Shown: positions 48,066-56,805 of the stretch, piece by piece
Layout: every line of letters begins with the position of its first letter
Position numbering within the stretch: position 1 is the first letter of the stretch
Source of the DNA: Acidobacteriota bacterium
GTDB lineage: Bacteria > Acidobacteriota > Terriglobia > Terriglobales > Acidobacteriaceae
Length of the DNA stretch: 64,000 nucleotides
Assembly: GCA_018268855.1 (NCBI GenBank)
Contig: JAFDVR010000017.1
Span: 434,001 to 498,000, forward strand
Direction: 5' to 3'
Notes under the pieces: generated by a model
Databases searched by the model: none
Told to the model about the DNA's origin: nothing
The model's input: only the letters and a program-made list of their open reading frames with translations
Program-made: the position numbers and the translations under genes

Positions 48066-49274
48066 TTATCGCCACTTGCGGATAGGTGTCAACGGCGCCA
48101 CCTGCTGCGGTTTTGCAGCCAGAATCTTCCGCCGGTCAAACGCATCCCGAATTGCCGCAAACCCGCCCGTTGGCTGCAGAGTGTCATCAAACGGCAGCCC
48201 CCGCGTCGCAGGATTCTTGTACCGCTCCTTCAACCATGTGTAGTGAGTCGTAAGCCCCCAAGTCAGTACCGCCCGCACCGCCGGATCAGGCAACGCTGTA
48301 TCCAGAAAAGCACCGATTTCTTGTGCCACCGCAGCATCGCGAGCGGCCTCATCAGTCAGCGCGCGGCTGTCATCCACATCCATCTCTGTAACAAAGACCT
48401 GCAGATCCAACTCCCGCAGCGCAGCCAGAAACCGTCGCAGCCCCGCACCATAGCCTCGCTGGTTAGGCACATAAAGATGCCCCTGAATTCCCACCGCATC
48501 AATCGGCACATTGCGCTGCCGCAACCGCCGCATCAGCGTCAGCACCGCACGCCGCCGCTCCTCGCTCTCGGCAGCCTCGTCATCCAGGCCCCAGTCGTTG
48601 TACGTCAGCAATGCAGCAGGATCAGCCGCACGCGCGGCCCGCAATGCTATCTCGATATACTCCGGCCCGAGAGTGCGCAGCCACACCGAATCACGCAGCC
48701 CATCCGGACGCCCATCCCTCGGCGCAATCGCCTCATTCACTACGTCCCATGAGTGCATGCGTCCGCTGTATCGCCCGGCTACATTCTGGATATGCGCCGT
48801 CATCCACGCACGCGCATCTGTCGGAGTCAGCCCACGCTCCACCCAATCCGGCAATGCCTCATGCCACACCAGCGTATGCCCGCGCATTTTGATCTTGTTC
48901 TTTTCGGCGAACGCCACAACCGCATCTGCATCCTCAAACCTAAACCGTCCCTGCTCCGGTTCCACAGCCTTCCACTTCAGGCAGTTCTCAGGCACAAGAA
49001 TGGAACACTGCTGCCGAATGAGATGTGCATACGCCGCATCCTCACGCAGAGCCTTCGCATTCACCGCGCAGCCAAACAACAACTGTTGCGCCGCGGCGTG
49101 ATATCGCAACGAATTGCTTCCACCAATGTCCATCGCGGGAGCATGATGCGGGGGCACCGAAGCTCGGCAGCCTTCCAGCCACGAAGCAAAGGTAAAGGCA
49201 GCAGCCCCCGCTAACATCGTTCGCCGACTTACTGCTTTGTTTGTGAGATTAATCGCGGTGCCGCGTCTGCGCAT
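48066..49274 (-). CDS. Endo-1,4-beta-xylanase, glycoside hydrolase family 10
   Basis: 402 residues from the ATG at 49274. A Tat-like signal (AVSRRTMLAGAAAFTFASWL) ends in EGCRAS, so it may also be a lipoprotein. The GH10 barrel shows ENCLKWKAVEPEQGRFRFED, MRGHTLVWHEALPDWV, the acid/base Glu181 in WDVVNEA and the nucleophile Glu297 in FVTEMDV. It cleaves xylan outside the cytoplasm. It begins inside the end of a 75-residue upstream gene (26-base overlap), so coupled translation is likely. Confidence 0.93.
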   Translation of the reverse strand: MRRRGTAINLTNKAVSRRTMLAGAAAFTFASWLEGCRASVPPHHAPAMDIGGSNSLRYHAAAQQLLFGCAVNAKALREDAAYAHLIRQQCSILVPENCLKWKAVEPEQGRFRFEDADAVVAFAEKNKIKMRGHTLVWHEALPDWVERGLTPTDARAWMTAHIQNVAGRYSGRMHSWDVVNEAIAPRDGRPDGLRDSVWLRTLGPEYIEIALRAARAADPAALLTYNDWGLDDEAAESEERRRAVLTLMRRLRQRNVPIDAVGIQGHLYVPNQRGYGAGLRRFLAALRELDLQVFVTEMDVDDSRALTDEAARDAAVAQEIGAFLDTALPDPAVRAVLTWGLTTHYTWLKERYKNPATRGLPFDDTLQPTGGFAAIRDAFDRRKILAAKPQQVAPLTPIRKWR

Positions 49275-49476
49275 ACCGCTCCATCGTGCGGACCCAGTGC
49301 AAAAAGCGCCGCATCTGCCCACGCTCGCGCCACGCCAGTTCCACAAAATCCTTGAAACAAATCTGATCAGCAGGCTTGCCGGTGTACGTTTCCATGCGCC
49401 AGCGCAGATAAGGACTCCGCCATGGCGTCAGCCGCGAACCTCGCGTCGAATTCCAGAAAAAACTCGCAACACCCAC
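49249..49476 (-). CDS. Small basic aromatic-rich protein
   Basis: 75 residues, rich in Arg and Trp: STRGSRLTPWRSPYLRWRME, ICFKDFVELAWRERGQMRRF. It starts at a GTG (49474-49476), 9 bases after the flgL stop and overlaps the xylanase start by 26 bases. It looks conserved by composition, as similar short ORFs are known to me in related acidobacteria, but I cannot name a family. No signal or membrane segment. Confidence 0.6.
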   Translation of the reverse strand: MGVASFFWNSTRGSRLTPWRSPYLRWRMETYTGKPADQICFKDFVELAWRERGQMRRFLHWVRTMERYAQTRHRD

Positions 49477-49485
49477 TCAGCAAGT

Positions 49486-50373
49486 TTACAAGTAATCGAA
49501 GAGGCTACCCTTCTGCACCACGGAAATTACACTCATTAAAGCAGTCCGTTGCGTCTCTGTCGCGGAAAACTCCGTTGCCAGTTCCGCTGTATTTGCAGCC
49601 AGCAATGATGTCTGCGCTACTTTCAGACTCGTCTTTTGCGCCGTCGTCGCGTCGGTTGCGGAGTTCAAGCGATTGATGCTCGCATCCAGTGTCGAACGTC
49701 CTGATGTAATGCCGTCAAAAGCTGTCCGCAACGTAGCAACCCCATCCGCAACGTTGGTGATATTGCCGCTCGCAAACTGCTGGATAAGGCTGTTCAGTAC
49801 CGCAAACACGTCCTGCGGCCCTCCACTTCCAAACACCGTCGCGCCGGAAACGCTCGTCGCCAATGACACACCATCCGCGGTACTGACCTGTTGTGCGTTG
49901 CCATCACCTGAATACGTTACGCTGCCATCAGACTGCAGCGTGAACGGCTGCGACGTACCCGACGTGCCCGCAAACAAGTAAGCGCCCTGGTAGCTTGCAT
50001 TTGCCAGCGAAAGTACCTGGTCGCGAATTCCTGTTAACTGCTGCGCAATAGACCGCAAATTCGATGCGCTCATCGTCACATTGCTTCCCTGCACCGCTAC
50101 CGAGATTGCACTCGTAATCGAACTCACTACCGAACCGAGTGCGGAATCCGCAGCCTGCATACGGTTCACCACGGTTGCAGAGGTTTGAATAAACGAGTCC
50201 GCACTCTGCAATGCGCCGGTCATCTGCGCGCTCTGTCCGGCAGCAGATGGGTCAGAAGCGAGCGATGTCAGCCTTGAGCCGGAAGCAATCTGCGCACTTA
50301 CATTTGCCTGTTGCGCATTCAGCCTGTTCAGTTCACTTACAAGTGTTGCCGTGTTATTTGGAGTGATACGCAT
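49486..50373 (-). CDS. flgL: Flagellar hook-filament junction protein FlgL
   Basis: FlgL joins the hook-associated FlgK ring to the flagellin filament. 295 residues, normal length: MRITPNNTATLVSELNRLNA, IASGSRLTSLASDPSAAGQ, and the C-terminal ATEFSATETQRTALMSVISV, all like flagellin and FlgL. It follows flgK by 8 bases and is the last clear flagellar gene of the block. Expression is presumably FliA-dependent through the promoter before flgM. Confidence 0.93.
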   Translation of the reverse strand: MRITPNNTATLVSELNRLNAQQANVSAQIASGSRLTSLASDPSAAGQSAQMTGALQSADSFIQTSATVVNRMQAADSALGSVVSSITSAISVAVQGSNVTMSASNLRSIAQQLTGIRDQVLSLANASYQGAYLFAGTSGTSQPFTLQSDGSVTYSGDGNAQQVSTADGVSLATSVSGATVFGSGGPQDVFAVLNSLIQQFASGNITNVADGVATLRTAFDGITSGRSTLDASINRLNSATDATTAQKTSLKVAQTSLLAANTAELATEFSATETQRTALMSVISVVQKGSLFDYL

Positions 50374-50381
50374 GCTCTTCC

Positions 50382-51761
50382 TTACGAGACGGCAACATCA
50401 TTGCCCAAATTGATGGAGTTTGCCAGCAACTCATTCACTATCGCAAAAATCTTCGCTGCTGCCTGGTATGACCGTTGATACTGCGTTAGGTTTGCCGCCT
50501 CTTCATCGAGCGATACACCGGAAAGCCCATCGCGCTGCGTTGTCGCCTGCTTGAGAGAATCTGCCGCAGTGGTACTGTCGTTTGTCGCATTCTGCACCGT
50601 GCCACCAAGTTGCGTAAGCATCATCGCCAGATATGAGGATGGTGTCTTACCATTTACGATGGACGTGTTACTCAGTCCTGCAATCGCCCCTGCGTTGCTT
50701 CCACCGGTGGTACCTTCACTGGTAGCCGCCGCAGCAATCGAAGCTATATTTGTTGCTGAAACACGGATTGCTCCGGCAGCTCCATTAGCATTAGCAGAAA
50801 TGGAGAATATATCTCCTCCCGCCACTCCTGCTGTTGTTTGACCGTTGCTATTGTCTGTGTTCACCGCAGTAGCAACTGAGTAAGTAAGCTGGTCGAGCGC
50901 GTTCTGTACCGAGGGAATATCTACGTTGCGTGCCTGCAGCATACCGCCAATTGATCCGCCGGAGATCGTGGCCGTCACATCCGTGCCTCCGCTCGAAATC
51001 ACATGCATTCCGCCACTGACGTTCGCCACCGAAAGCGTGTGCGGTATCTGTCCGCTCACCAGCGAAGTGCCATCCGAAGTGGTAAGCGAAATCATATTGT
51101 GATCGCCCGCAACCTGATTAAAGCCGACCAAGGCTGAGAGGCTCGCCAACACACTCTGCCTCTGGTCTTCCAGAGAAGATGTATCACCGCTCGTGGTTGC
51201 GATGTGCAGGTTGAGGTCGGCAATCTGCGCGGTTAACGTGTTCACCTGAGAGATTGAATCAGTAATCTGTGAGCCGAGGGAGTTCTGCAATCCATTCAGC
51301 CGGGCTGAGGCTCCGTTCATAGCGTCGGCAAATGTCTGTGCAGCGTTCAGTACCGATTGGCGGGTTGATATCCCAGTCGGATCGGCCTGTAACGCGCGGA
51401 ATGAACTGAAGAGGCCATTCATGGAATCACCTATACCTGCACCATCGCTGCCGGATGCGTTCAAGGTAAAGATGCTCTCCACACTTTGCAGGGCAGAAAG
51501 GCGCGCGTCGGCCGCGGACTGCGATTGGGTTCCGTACTGTACGCGCTGATCGAGCACACGGTCGCGTTGCGCGCTAACAGAAATGTTCGCTCCACGCCCT
51601 TGGGCAATATTCCCAATCTGCACCGTATCTTTTGTGCTGAACGTGGCAACACGCCGGGCATATCCCACCGTGTTCTGGTTCGCAATGTTGCCCGCGGTGA
51701 CATCAATGGCGGTCTGTGCATTTGCCAGAGCCGATCGCGAAGCATCCATCAATGCGTTCAT
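50382..51761 (-). CDS. flgK: Flagellar hook-associated protein FlgK
   Basis: FlgK is the first hook-filament junction protein. 459 residues from the ATG at 51761, whose ATGA overlaps the flgN-like stop. The conserved N-terminus (MDASRSALANAQTAIDVTAG, NIANQNTVGYARR) and C-terminus (LDEEAANLTQYQRSYQAAAK) are present, with a Ser/Thr/Gly-rich variable middle. Size is toward the small end for FlgK. Start choice is secure because of the coupling to the previous gene. Confidence 0.94.
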   Translation of the reverse strand: MNALMDASRSALANAQTAIDVTAGNIANQNTVGYARRVATFSTKDTVQIGNIAQGRGANISVSAQRDRVLDQRVQYGTQSQSAADARLSALQSVESIFTLNASGSDGAGIGDSMNGLFSSFRALQADPTGISTRQSVLNAAQTFADAMNGASARLNGLQNSLGSQITDSISQVNTLTAQIADLNLHIATTSGDTSSLEDQRQSVLASLSALVGFNQVAGDHNMISLTTSDGTSLVSGQIPHTLSVANVSGGMHVISSGGTDVTATISGGSIGGMLQARNVDIPSVQNALDQLTYSVATAVNTDNSNGQTTAGVAGGDIFSISANANGAAGAIRVSATNIASIAAAATSEGTTGGSNAGAIAGLSNTSIVNGKTPSSYLAMMLTQLGGTVQNATNDSTTAADSLKQATTQRDGLSGVSLDEEAANLTQYQRSYQAAAKIFAIVNELLANSINLGNDVAVS

Positions 51762-52021
51762 CGCGCCCACAGATTGGCCCTCTCGTACTGTTCCTGTCCG
51801 CTAAAGTGTTCGAGGAGATAAAGGCTGTTACGGGTGGAATCCAATAATCCCGTAAAGCGTTCCAGGCTGCGTTCGAGCAGGACAATGTCCGTACTCCCAA
51901 GCACACGGCATATTGCCGCCGCGCGTTCGACTTCAGCACCAAGTGCTTCCAGTTCATCCGCACGCATATCGCGCAGCGCACACGACGCTTGATCGAGAAG
52001 TTGTTCCATAGGGGGTCTCAT
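51758..52021 (-). CDS. flgN: Probable FlgN-like export chaperone
   Basis: 87 residues, helical with a coiled-coil pattern (ASCALRDMRADELEALGAEV, RSLERFTGLLDSTRNSLYLL). The position between flgM and flgK, where FlgN sits in many genomes, and the helical length suggest the chaperone for FlgK and FlgL. Sequence similarity is weak, so the call rests mainly on context. It starts directly after the flgM stop and overlaps the flgK start by 4 bases. Confidence 0.55.
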   Translation of the reverse strand: MRPPMEQLLDQASCALRDMRADELEALGAEVERAAAICRVLGSTDIVLLERSLERFTGLLDSTRNSLYLLEHFSGQEQYERANLWAR

Positions 52022-52312
52022 TTATTTCAGAAGTGTGTCGATAAGCTTGTCAGCTACCGCAGTGGGTTCCACGTTGTATGTGCCGTTTTCGATGGCTGCT
52101 TTAATGGCTGCGACCTTCTCCGTGCGTGCGTCATCAGTCTTCATCGCCTCAGCCAGTGCGGAACTAGCATTTGAGATCACGGCTGCATCTCCCGTCCGAT
52201 TTGCTGCGGAGGTCTCACGTGTCTTTGCGGGGTCGGCAGCGCTGGATGTCTTCTGTAGCTGTGTTTGGGTGATACCACCCGTAAATGCGTTGTTTATGGT
52301 GTTGTTCGACAT
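52022..52312 (-). CDS. flgM: Anti-sigma-28 factor FlgM
   Basis: FlgM binds FliA and blocks late flagellar transcription until it is exported through the completed hook. 96 residues. The polar, disordered N-half and the C-terminal helix that holds FliA are typical: AEAMKTDDARTEKVAAIKAA, ENGTYNVEPTAVADKLIDTL. It has a good ribosome site (GAGG) and a sigma-28 promoter just upstream, so it is probably feedback regulated. First gene of flgM-flgN-flgK-flgL. Confidence 0.92.
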   Translation of the reverse strand: MSNNTINNAFTGGITQTQLQKTSSAADPAKTRETSAANRTGDAAVISNASSALAEAMKTDDARTEKVAAIKAAIENGTYNVEPTAVADKLIDTLLK

Positions 52313-52331
52313 AATTTGCCTCGTTTACATC

Positions 52332-52358
52332 TCTTCGGCTGATTTCAAAGGAACTTTA
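52332..52358 (-). promoter_or_regulatory. Sigma-28 (FliA) promoter before flgM
   Basis: On the minus strand TAAAGTTC (52358-52351), 11 bases, then GCCGAAGA (52339-52332), against the consensus TAAAGTTT-N11-GCCGATAA. The match is very close in both boxes and in spacing. It lies 20 bases upstream of the flgM start and drives flgM-flgN-flgK-flgL. Confidence 0.88.
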
Positions 52359-52372
52359 GCCCTGATACAAAT

Positions 52373-52684
52373 TTATTTTTTTATCTTGCTGTCGGCAGCT
52401 GGAAATGATTTGGCCGCTGTCTTTTCAAACCGCTCTTCCATCCGATGCGCAAAGCCCAGACCACCCTGCTTTGCCATGGCTCCGGCCAGAGCCTCCAAGC
52501 CGTAAGAAGCCATTACGCCACCCTTCTCTTCATCATTTTCCCCTTTATTTGCAAGAGGTTTTAGCATTTCGCCAAGTAGTACAGCCTCAAACTTTTCAGC
52601 GGCATCATGCATCTTTCGATCACGGATAGAGTCTCCATATCCATGAGTAAGTTGCTGATTTTGCATCAGATTGTCGATTTTCAT
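52373..52684 (-). CDS. flgJ: Rod-binding protein, FlgJ N-terminal domain only
   Basis: 103 residues matching only the rod-capping half of FlgJ: AAEKFEAVLLGEMLKPLANK, YGLEALAGAMAKQGGLGFAH. The C-terminal peptidoglycan hydrolase half is missing, as in many non-enteric bacteria, where a separate enzyme does this job. It overlaps the flgI stop by 4 bases. The end is Lys-rich. Confidence 0.85.
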   Translation of the reverse strand: MKIDNLMQNQQLTHGYGDSIRDRKMHDAAEKFEAVLLGEMLKPLANKGENDEEKGGVMASYGLEALAGAMAKQGGLGFAHRMEERFEKTAAKSFPAADSKIKK

Positions 52685-53784
52685 TGCACTTCAATCTCCG
52701 CTTCCATCGCCCCAGCCGACTTCATCGCCTGCAGGATCGAAATCACGTCGCGAGCAGTGGCGCCTATCATCTGAAGGTTACGAACGAGATCATCCACTGT
52801 ACTTCCCTGTTTTAGCTCTATCCGGTTCACCGGTTTGTCTTTAGCCTCTACACGCGTCTGCTGCACTACCTGCGTGGTTCCGGAGGAAAATGGTCCTGGC
52901 TGCGATACTTCAAAGTTGCTGACGATGTTAACAGCAAGTCCACCGTGCAGAATCGACGCCGGTTGCAGCACAATCTGTCCACCAATAACCACTGTCCCTG
53001 TACGTTCATTCACAACCACGCGCGAGCGTGTAGAGAGTTCCACTTCCACGTCTTCCACGCGGGCAAGAAGGTTTGGAACATCTTCTCCCGGCATGACACG
53101 AATATCGATACGCCGGCTATCTGCCGCGCGTGCCGCGGGACGCTTAAGTTCTGCATTTACCGCAGTTGCGACCGATTCAGCAGACCGAAAGTCCGCATCA
53201 TGCAAGAGCAGTGAAAGCGTCTGTTTACCAGAGAGATCGACCGGCACGCCACGTTCCACCGTAGCACCAAGCGGAATCCGTCCAGTGGTTGGATGATTGA
53301 GCTGCTTTGCATTCCCGTTGGCAGCTACCGAATAGCCTCCAAGTACAAGAGGCCCTTGAGCTTGCGCATAGACGCGACCATCCGCACCGTAGAGCGGAGT
53401 CATTAATAGCAAACCGCCTTCAAGACTCTTGGCGTCACCAGCGGAGGATACGGTGACATCAATGCGTGTGCCGGACTGTGCGAAAGGCGGCAGGCTGGCA
53501 GAAATAAAAACAGCGGCGATGTTCTGCACGCGGATGGCACCTGCAGGAACACTTACTCCCATCCTTAAGAGAGTTACAGCAAGCGTTTGCGCGGGAAAGT
53601 TGGTTTGCTGGCTATCTCCGGTGCCTTGCAGACCGACGACAATGCCATAGCCAACGAGTTGGTTATCGCGAATTCCTTCAATGGACGCGATGTCTTTGAT
53701 CCGCGAATGGTGATCGCTGCACTGGGCTGAAATCGCTGCGAATAGCAGTGATAAAGCAATCAATTTTGTAAAAAAACGTGTCAT
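52681..53784 (-). CDS. flgI: Flagellar P-ring protein FlgI
   Basis: FlgI forms the P-ring in the peptidoglycan layer around the rod. 367 residues from the ATG at 53784, the usual length; the longer frame to 54033 overlaps flgH. A signal peptide (1-21) is followed by SRIKDIASIEGIRDNQLVGY, GIVVGLQGTGDSQQTNFPAQ, LLRMGVSV, and near the end ARDVISILQAMKSAGAMEAE. The presence of P- and L-ring genes shows a Gram-negative type flagellum. Confidence 0.95.
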   Translation of the reverse strand: MTRFFTKLIALSLLFAAISAQCSDHHSRIKDIASIEGIRDNQLVGYGIVVGLQGTGDSQQTNFPAQTLAVTLLRMGVSVPAGAIRVQNIAAVFISASLPPFAQSGTRIDVTVSSAGDAKSLEGGLLLMTPLYGADGRVYAQAQGPLVLGGYSVAANGNAKQLNHPTTGRIPLGATVERGVPVDLSGKQTLSLLLHDADFRSAESVATAVNAELKRPAARAADSRRIDIRVMPGEDVPNLLARVEDVEVELSTRSRVVVNERTGTVVIGGQIVLQPASILHGGLAVNIVSNFEVSQPGPFSSGTTQVVQQTRVEAKDKPVNRIELKQGSTVDDLVRNLQMIGATARDVISILQAMKSAGAMEAEIEVQ

Positions 53785-53791
53785 TAGAAAC

Positions 53792-54568
53792 CTAAAAAAT
53801 GATGGCTCGCTGCAAAAGCCGGACAAGAAGGTTCGGACGGCGTGTGTAGTCGGTAACAATTCCTTTGCCGCGTACCTGGAGTTCGAGCGACGAAATTGCG
53901 GTAGAAAGGACCTGATTTTGTTGCGAAATATCTTCAGGACGTACAAGGCCACGAAGCACAATGGTCTGCGTCTGCTGCGAAAATTCAACCTGGCGCGCGG
54001 CTTCGATAACGAGGATTCCGTTCGGAAGCACATCGACGACCTGACCGCCTAAGACAGTGGCGAGCGAAGAGTTGTTTGCGCTCTGCCCCTGCGCGTTAAG
54101 AGCGGCGTTGGAGTTCTGATTGATGAGATTCTGTGCGGCGCTGCTAGCGGAAAGTTTGCTAAAGATAGCGCTGATAGCAGAACTGGCACTGGAGGCCCGC
54201 GTTCCTTTCACTGACCCATCGTGCGAAGATTCAAGATTTTCGGCAACTACAATAGCAATCAGATCATTGGGACGCAAAGCACGGACATCAGTGGACATGC
54301 GAGCGAGACGCCCATTTTCAGTCCAAATAGAACCTTCCGCAGGAGCAGTGGTTCCTGTGGCGCGCACCCGATCAAGGTATTGATCCAGCGCTGATGTTGC
54401 AGGATCCGAGGAAGATTTTATCCTCTTTGTTTCTCTGACCGGCTGGGCAGGATGCGGCGCCTGGGAATGCGCCGGCGTGGCGAGGAAGCCGATGAGCAAA
54501 AGCACGGCTCCAATAACGAGCGAAAATTTTAGAGCGAGCGCCTGATGTATTTCTTCTTTATGAGTCAT
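53792..54568 (-). CDS. flgH: Flagellar L-ring protein FlgH, lacking lipobox
   Basis: FlgH forms the outer-membrane L-ring. 258 residues with the family core: GSIWTENGRLARMSTDVRAL, RPNDLIAIVVAENLESSHDG, GRPNLLVRLL-type end. In the enteric protein an N-terminal lipidated cysteine anchors it; here the signal peptide (about 15-35, ending TPAHSQA) has no cysteine, and the whole protein contains none. It overlaps flgA by 4 bases and lies 7 bases before flgI. Confidence 0.92.
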   Translation of the reverse strand: MTHKEEIHQALALKFSLVIGAVLLLIGFLATPAHSQAPHPAQPVRETKRIKSSSDPATSALDQYLDRVRATGTTAPAEGSIWTENGRLARMSTDVRALRPNDLIAIVVAENLESSHDGSVKGTRASSASSAISAIFSKLSASSAAQNLINQNSNAALNAQGQSANNSSLATVLGGQVVDVLPNGILVIEAARQVEFSQQTQTIVLRGLVRPEDISQQNQVLSTAISSLELQVRGKGIVTDYTRRPNLLVRLLQRAIIF

Positions 54569-55080
54569 GGTTGAAGCGTGGCCTCTCCAGGTGCGGTAAT
54601 GGTGGCCTTCATGCGGCGCGGTGCCGACTGCGGACCTTCGCTGAGTGCGGATGCGATCCGAATAGTGATGGATTCGCCGATATGTCCCTGCTGTTCGGCT
54701 GTTCCATTCAGCTCAATACGGCTGTTGCCTTGTGCGAAGTGGAGGCGCACAGGCTCACCGGCACGAATGGCAATAGTATGCGGGACAGTGGGGATGATTG
54801 GTGAACTGTTTGCTGCTGGAGAGGCGGAAGGTGTAGTGACCAGCGGCAAGTTCAGCGGCACAAGTGTCGCTGGGCGTTCCGGATGGCCACAAGCAATGAC
54901 ACGCACCCAGACGCGGCGAGTGGCAGCATCCACCGTTGCTTCCGTTGCACGAAATCCCTCATCGCCGGTGGATGATACATCGGCGAAGGCAGCGCGAGCG
55001 GCCGCGACTGGCGTAGGTGCGCAAGCGGCAGATGCGGCAATGGGCGCGAGCAGGATTATGGGAAGAAGGAGCTTCTGCAT
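54565..55080 (-). CDS. flgA: Flagellar P-ring assembly chaperone FlgA
   Basis: FlgA is a periplasmic chaperone for P-ring assembly. 171 residues: signal peptide (1-18), a variable region, and a C-terminal SAF-like domain (IAIRAGEPVRLHFAQGNSRI, NGTAEQQGHIGESITIRIAS). It is shorter than enteric FlgA (about 220), mainly because the N-terminal SAF region is small. It overlaps flgG by 1 base and flgH by 4. Confidence 0.8.
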   Translation of the reverse strand: MQKLLLPIILLAPIAASAACAPTPVAAARAAFADVSSTGDEGFRATEATVDAATRRVWVRVIACGHPERPATLVPLNLPLVTTPSASPAANSSPIIPTVPHTIAIRAGEPVRLHFAQGNSRIELNGTAEQQGHIGESITIRIASALSEGPQSAPRRMKATITAPGEATLQP

Positions 55081-55868
55081 TAGCGCACCAGTTGATTGAC
55101 CTGTGAGTACATGTCATCGGCGACATGGATGACTTTGGAATTGCTCTCATAGGCGCGCTGCGCCATGACCATCTGTACGAACTCTTCGACAACGTCGACG
55201 TTGGAGTTTTCGAGATAGCCTTGTTGCAGCGTACCGAGGCCAGAGCTGCCACCGGGGTTGTCGGTGATCGGCGTACCGGAGGAGCCTGTCTGCAACATGA
55301 GGTTGCCACCGATGGAGTTAAGTCCACCGGGATTGGAGAAGGTTGCGAGCTGAATGGTGCCGAGCTGTGCCGGCGTGCTTTGGCCGGGAATGGTAGCGGT
55401 GACGACACCATACTGCGAAATGGTGACGTCGGTGGCATTGGATGGAATGGTGATGGCCGGTGTGAGTGCATCACCGTTGGCGGTGGTCATCTGCCCCTGA
55501 TTGTTGAGGTGAAAGTTGCCGCTGCGCGTGTATGCGGTAGTCCCATCGGGACGAGTGACCTGGAAAAACCCCGGTCCTGAGATGGCAAGGTCATATTGAT
55601 TTCCGGTCTGGTTGAATTCGCCCTGTGTCATCACGACTTCCGTGCTGACGGGGCGGGTGCCTAAACCAATCTGCAAACCTGCCGATGTAGTAGATGTGCT
55701 TGCAGCGGCGCCAGGAGCGACAACATTCTGATAGATCATGTCTTCAAATTGAAGACGACGACGACGAAAACCGGAGGTGGCCGAGTTCGCGAGGTTATTT
55801 GCGACGGTGTCGAGATTGGCCTGCTGTGCGCTCATGCCAGTTGCGGCGGTATATAACGCTCGAATCAT
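55080..55868 (-). CDS. flgG: Flagellar distal rod protein FlgG
   Basis: FlgG builds the distal rod. 262 residues, the expected size: MIRALYTAATGMSAQQANLD, TVANNLANSATSGFRRRRLQ, FEDMIYQN, and the C-terminal VVEEFVQMVMAQRAYESNSK. Start overlaps are small: it lies 9 bases after flgF and overlaps the flgA start by 1 base. Confidence 0.96.
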   Translation of the reverse strand: MIRALYTAATGMSAQQANLDTVANNLANSATSGFRRRRLQFEDMIYQNVVAPGAAASTSTTSAGLQIGLGTRPVSTEVVMTQGEFNQTGNQYDLAISGPGFFQVTRPDGTTAYTRSGNFHLNNQGQMTTANGDALTPAITIPSNATDVTISQYGVVTATIPGQSTPAQLGTIQLATFSNPGGLNSIGGNLMLQTGSSGTPITDNPGGSSGLGTLQQGYLENSNVDVVEEFVQMVMAQRAYESNSKVIHVADDMYSQVNQLVR

Positions 55869-55877
55869 GGGGTGCTC

Positions 55878-56627
55878 CTAAACTTTGCCGAGATCTTCGG
55901 CGGCGGTCTTATCGAAATCGTTGTTGAAGACGCTGAGGGCGCGCTGCATCATTTCAGCCTGGCGCTGGATCATAAGTAACTGCATGGTGCCGTGCACGGT
56001 GTCTTGATTAGCACCTTCGAGACTGCCCTGCTGGATCGCTGCTGTGGAAGCACTCAGCTTTGCGCCATCACGTAAACGCATGAGGTTAGCGCCTTCTGCA
56101 GAAAGATCTGTTGCGTCGGCAGTGTAAATGCCAAGGCTACCCACGATGGCAGACCCTTCAGGGCCGGAGACGGAGACAGTGCCATCGGATGCAAGATGCA
56201 CGTCGCCCGCAGGAAGGATGATAGGTGTACCGGTATTGCTGAGAACAGGCTGGCCTTTGCGCGTGGTGAGTGTTCCATCTTCCGCACGAAGAAATGCACC
56301 GTCACGCGTGTAACGTGTTCCTTGTGGCGTTTTGACGGCAAAAAAGCCATCCCCATTGATGGCAAGATCAAGAGGGTTTCCGGTGGAGGTAATTCTTCCC
56401 TGAGACAGATCGGCACGTGTGCCACCGAGAATTCCATAGGCGTTAACAGCATCACCGATCTGGCTGCGGTTGGTCTGCGCATCTAAACCCGCGAGTACGC
56501 CGCGGAAATAGTCGCGCTGCGCCCGGAAACCCGTAGCGTCCGCGTTGGCCAGGTTATTGGCCGCGGTGTCGAGCGCCTGGGTGCGGGATAAAAGGCCGGT
56601 ATAGGCCGCATAAAGACCACTGTCCAT
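55878..56627 (-). CDS. flgF: Flagellar proximal rod protein FlgF
   Basis: FlgF forms part of the proximal rod. 249 residues: MDSGLYAAYTGLLSRTQALD, TAANNLANADATGFRAQRDY, DLSQGRITSTGNPLDLAING, and VHGTMQLLMIQRQAEMMQRA. The gap 56628-56805 (178 bases) before it contains no gene and no promoter motif that I can support, although a break here may carry a promoter for the flg genes. Confidence 0.94.
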   Translation of the reverse strand: MDSGLYAAYTGLLSRTQALDTAANNLANADATGFRAQRDYFRGVLAGLDAQTNRSQIGDAVNAYGILGGTRADLSQGRITSTGNPLDLAINGDGFFAVKTPQGTRYTRDGAFLRAEDGTLTTRKGQPVLSNTGTPIILPAGDVHLASDGTVSVSGPEGSAIVGSLGIYTADATDLSAEGANLMRLRDGAKLSASTAAIQQGSLEGANQDTVHGTMQLLMIQRQAEMMQRALSVFNNDFDKTAAEDLGKV

Positions 56628-56805
56628 GCGATATGACTGTGCACGTGAGTGGCCGATTTTGGTTTGTGAGATTAAGAAGTTTGTAAGATAAGGCGCTTGT
56701 ATATGGGTTTGAAGATTAAAAGGCTGGCTAAAGCGTTTTATAGTCGAAACCTAACAATTTCTTTCCAGTCGGCGTGCTTTTCGTCTTGGTGATTGGATCC
56801 ATCTT

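Noticed and set aside
56628..56805. GCCGAT-like sequence in the gap before flgF as a sigma-28 promoter
   Set aside because: It is on the wrong strand for flgF and has no TAAA-type box at the right distance.
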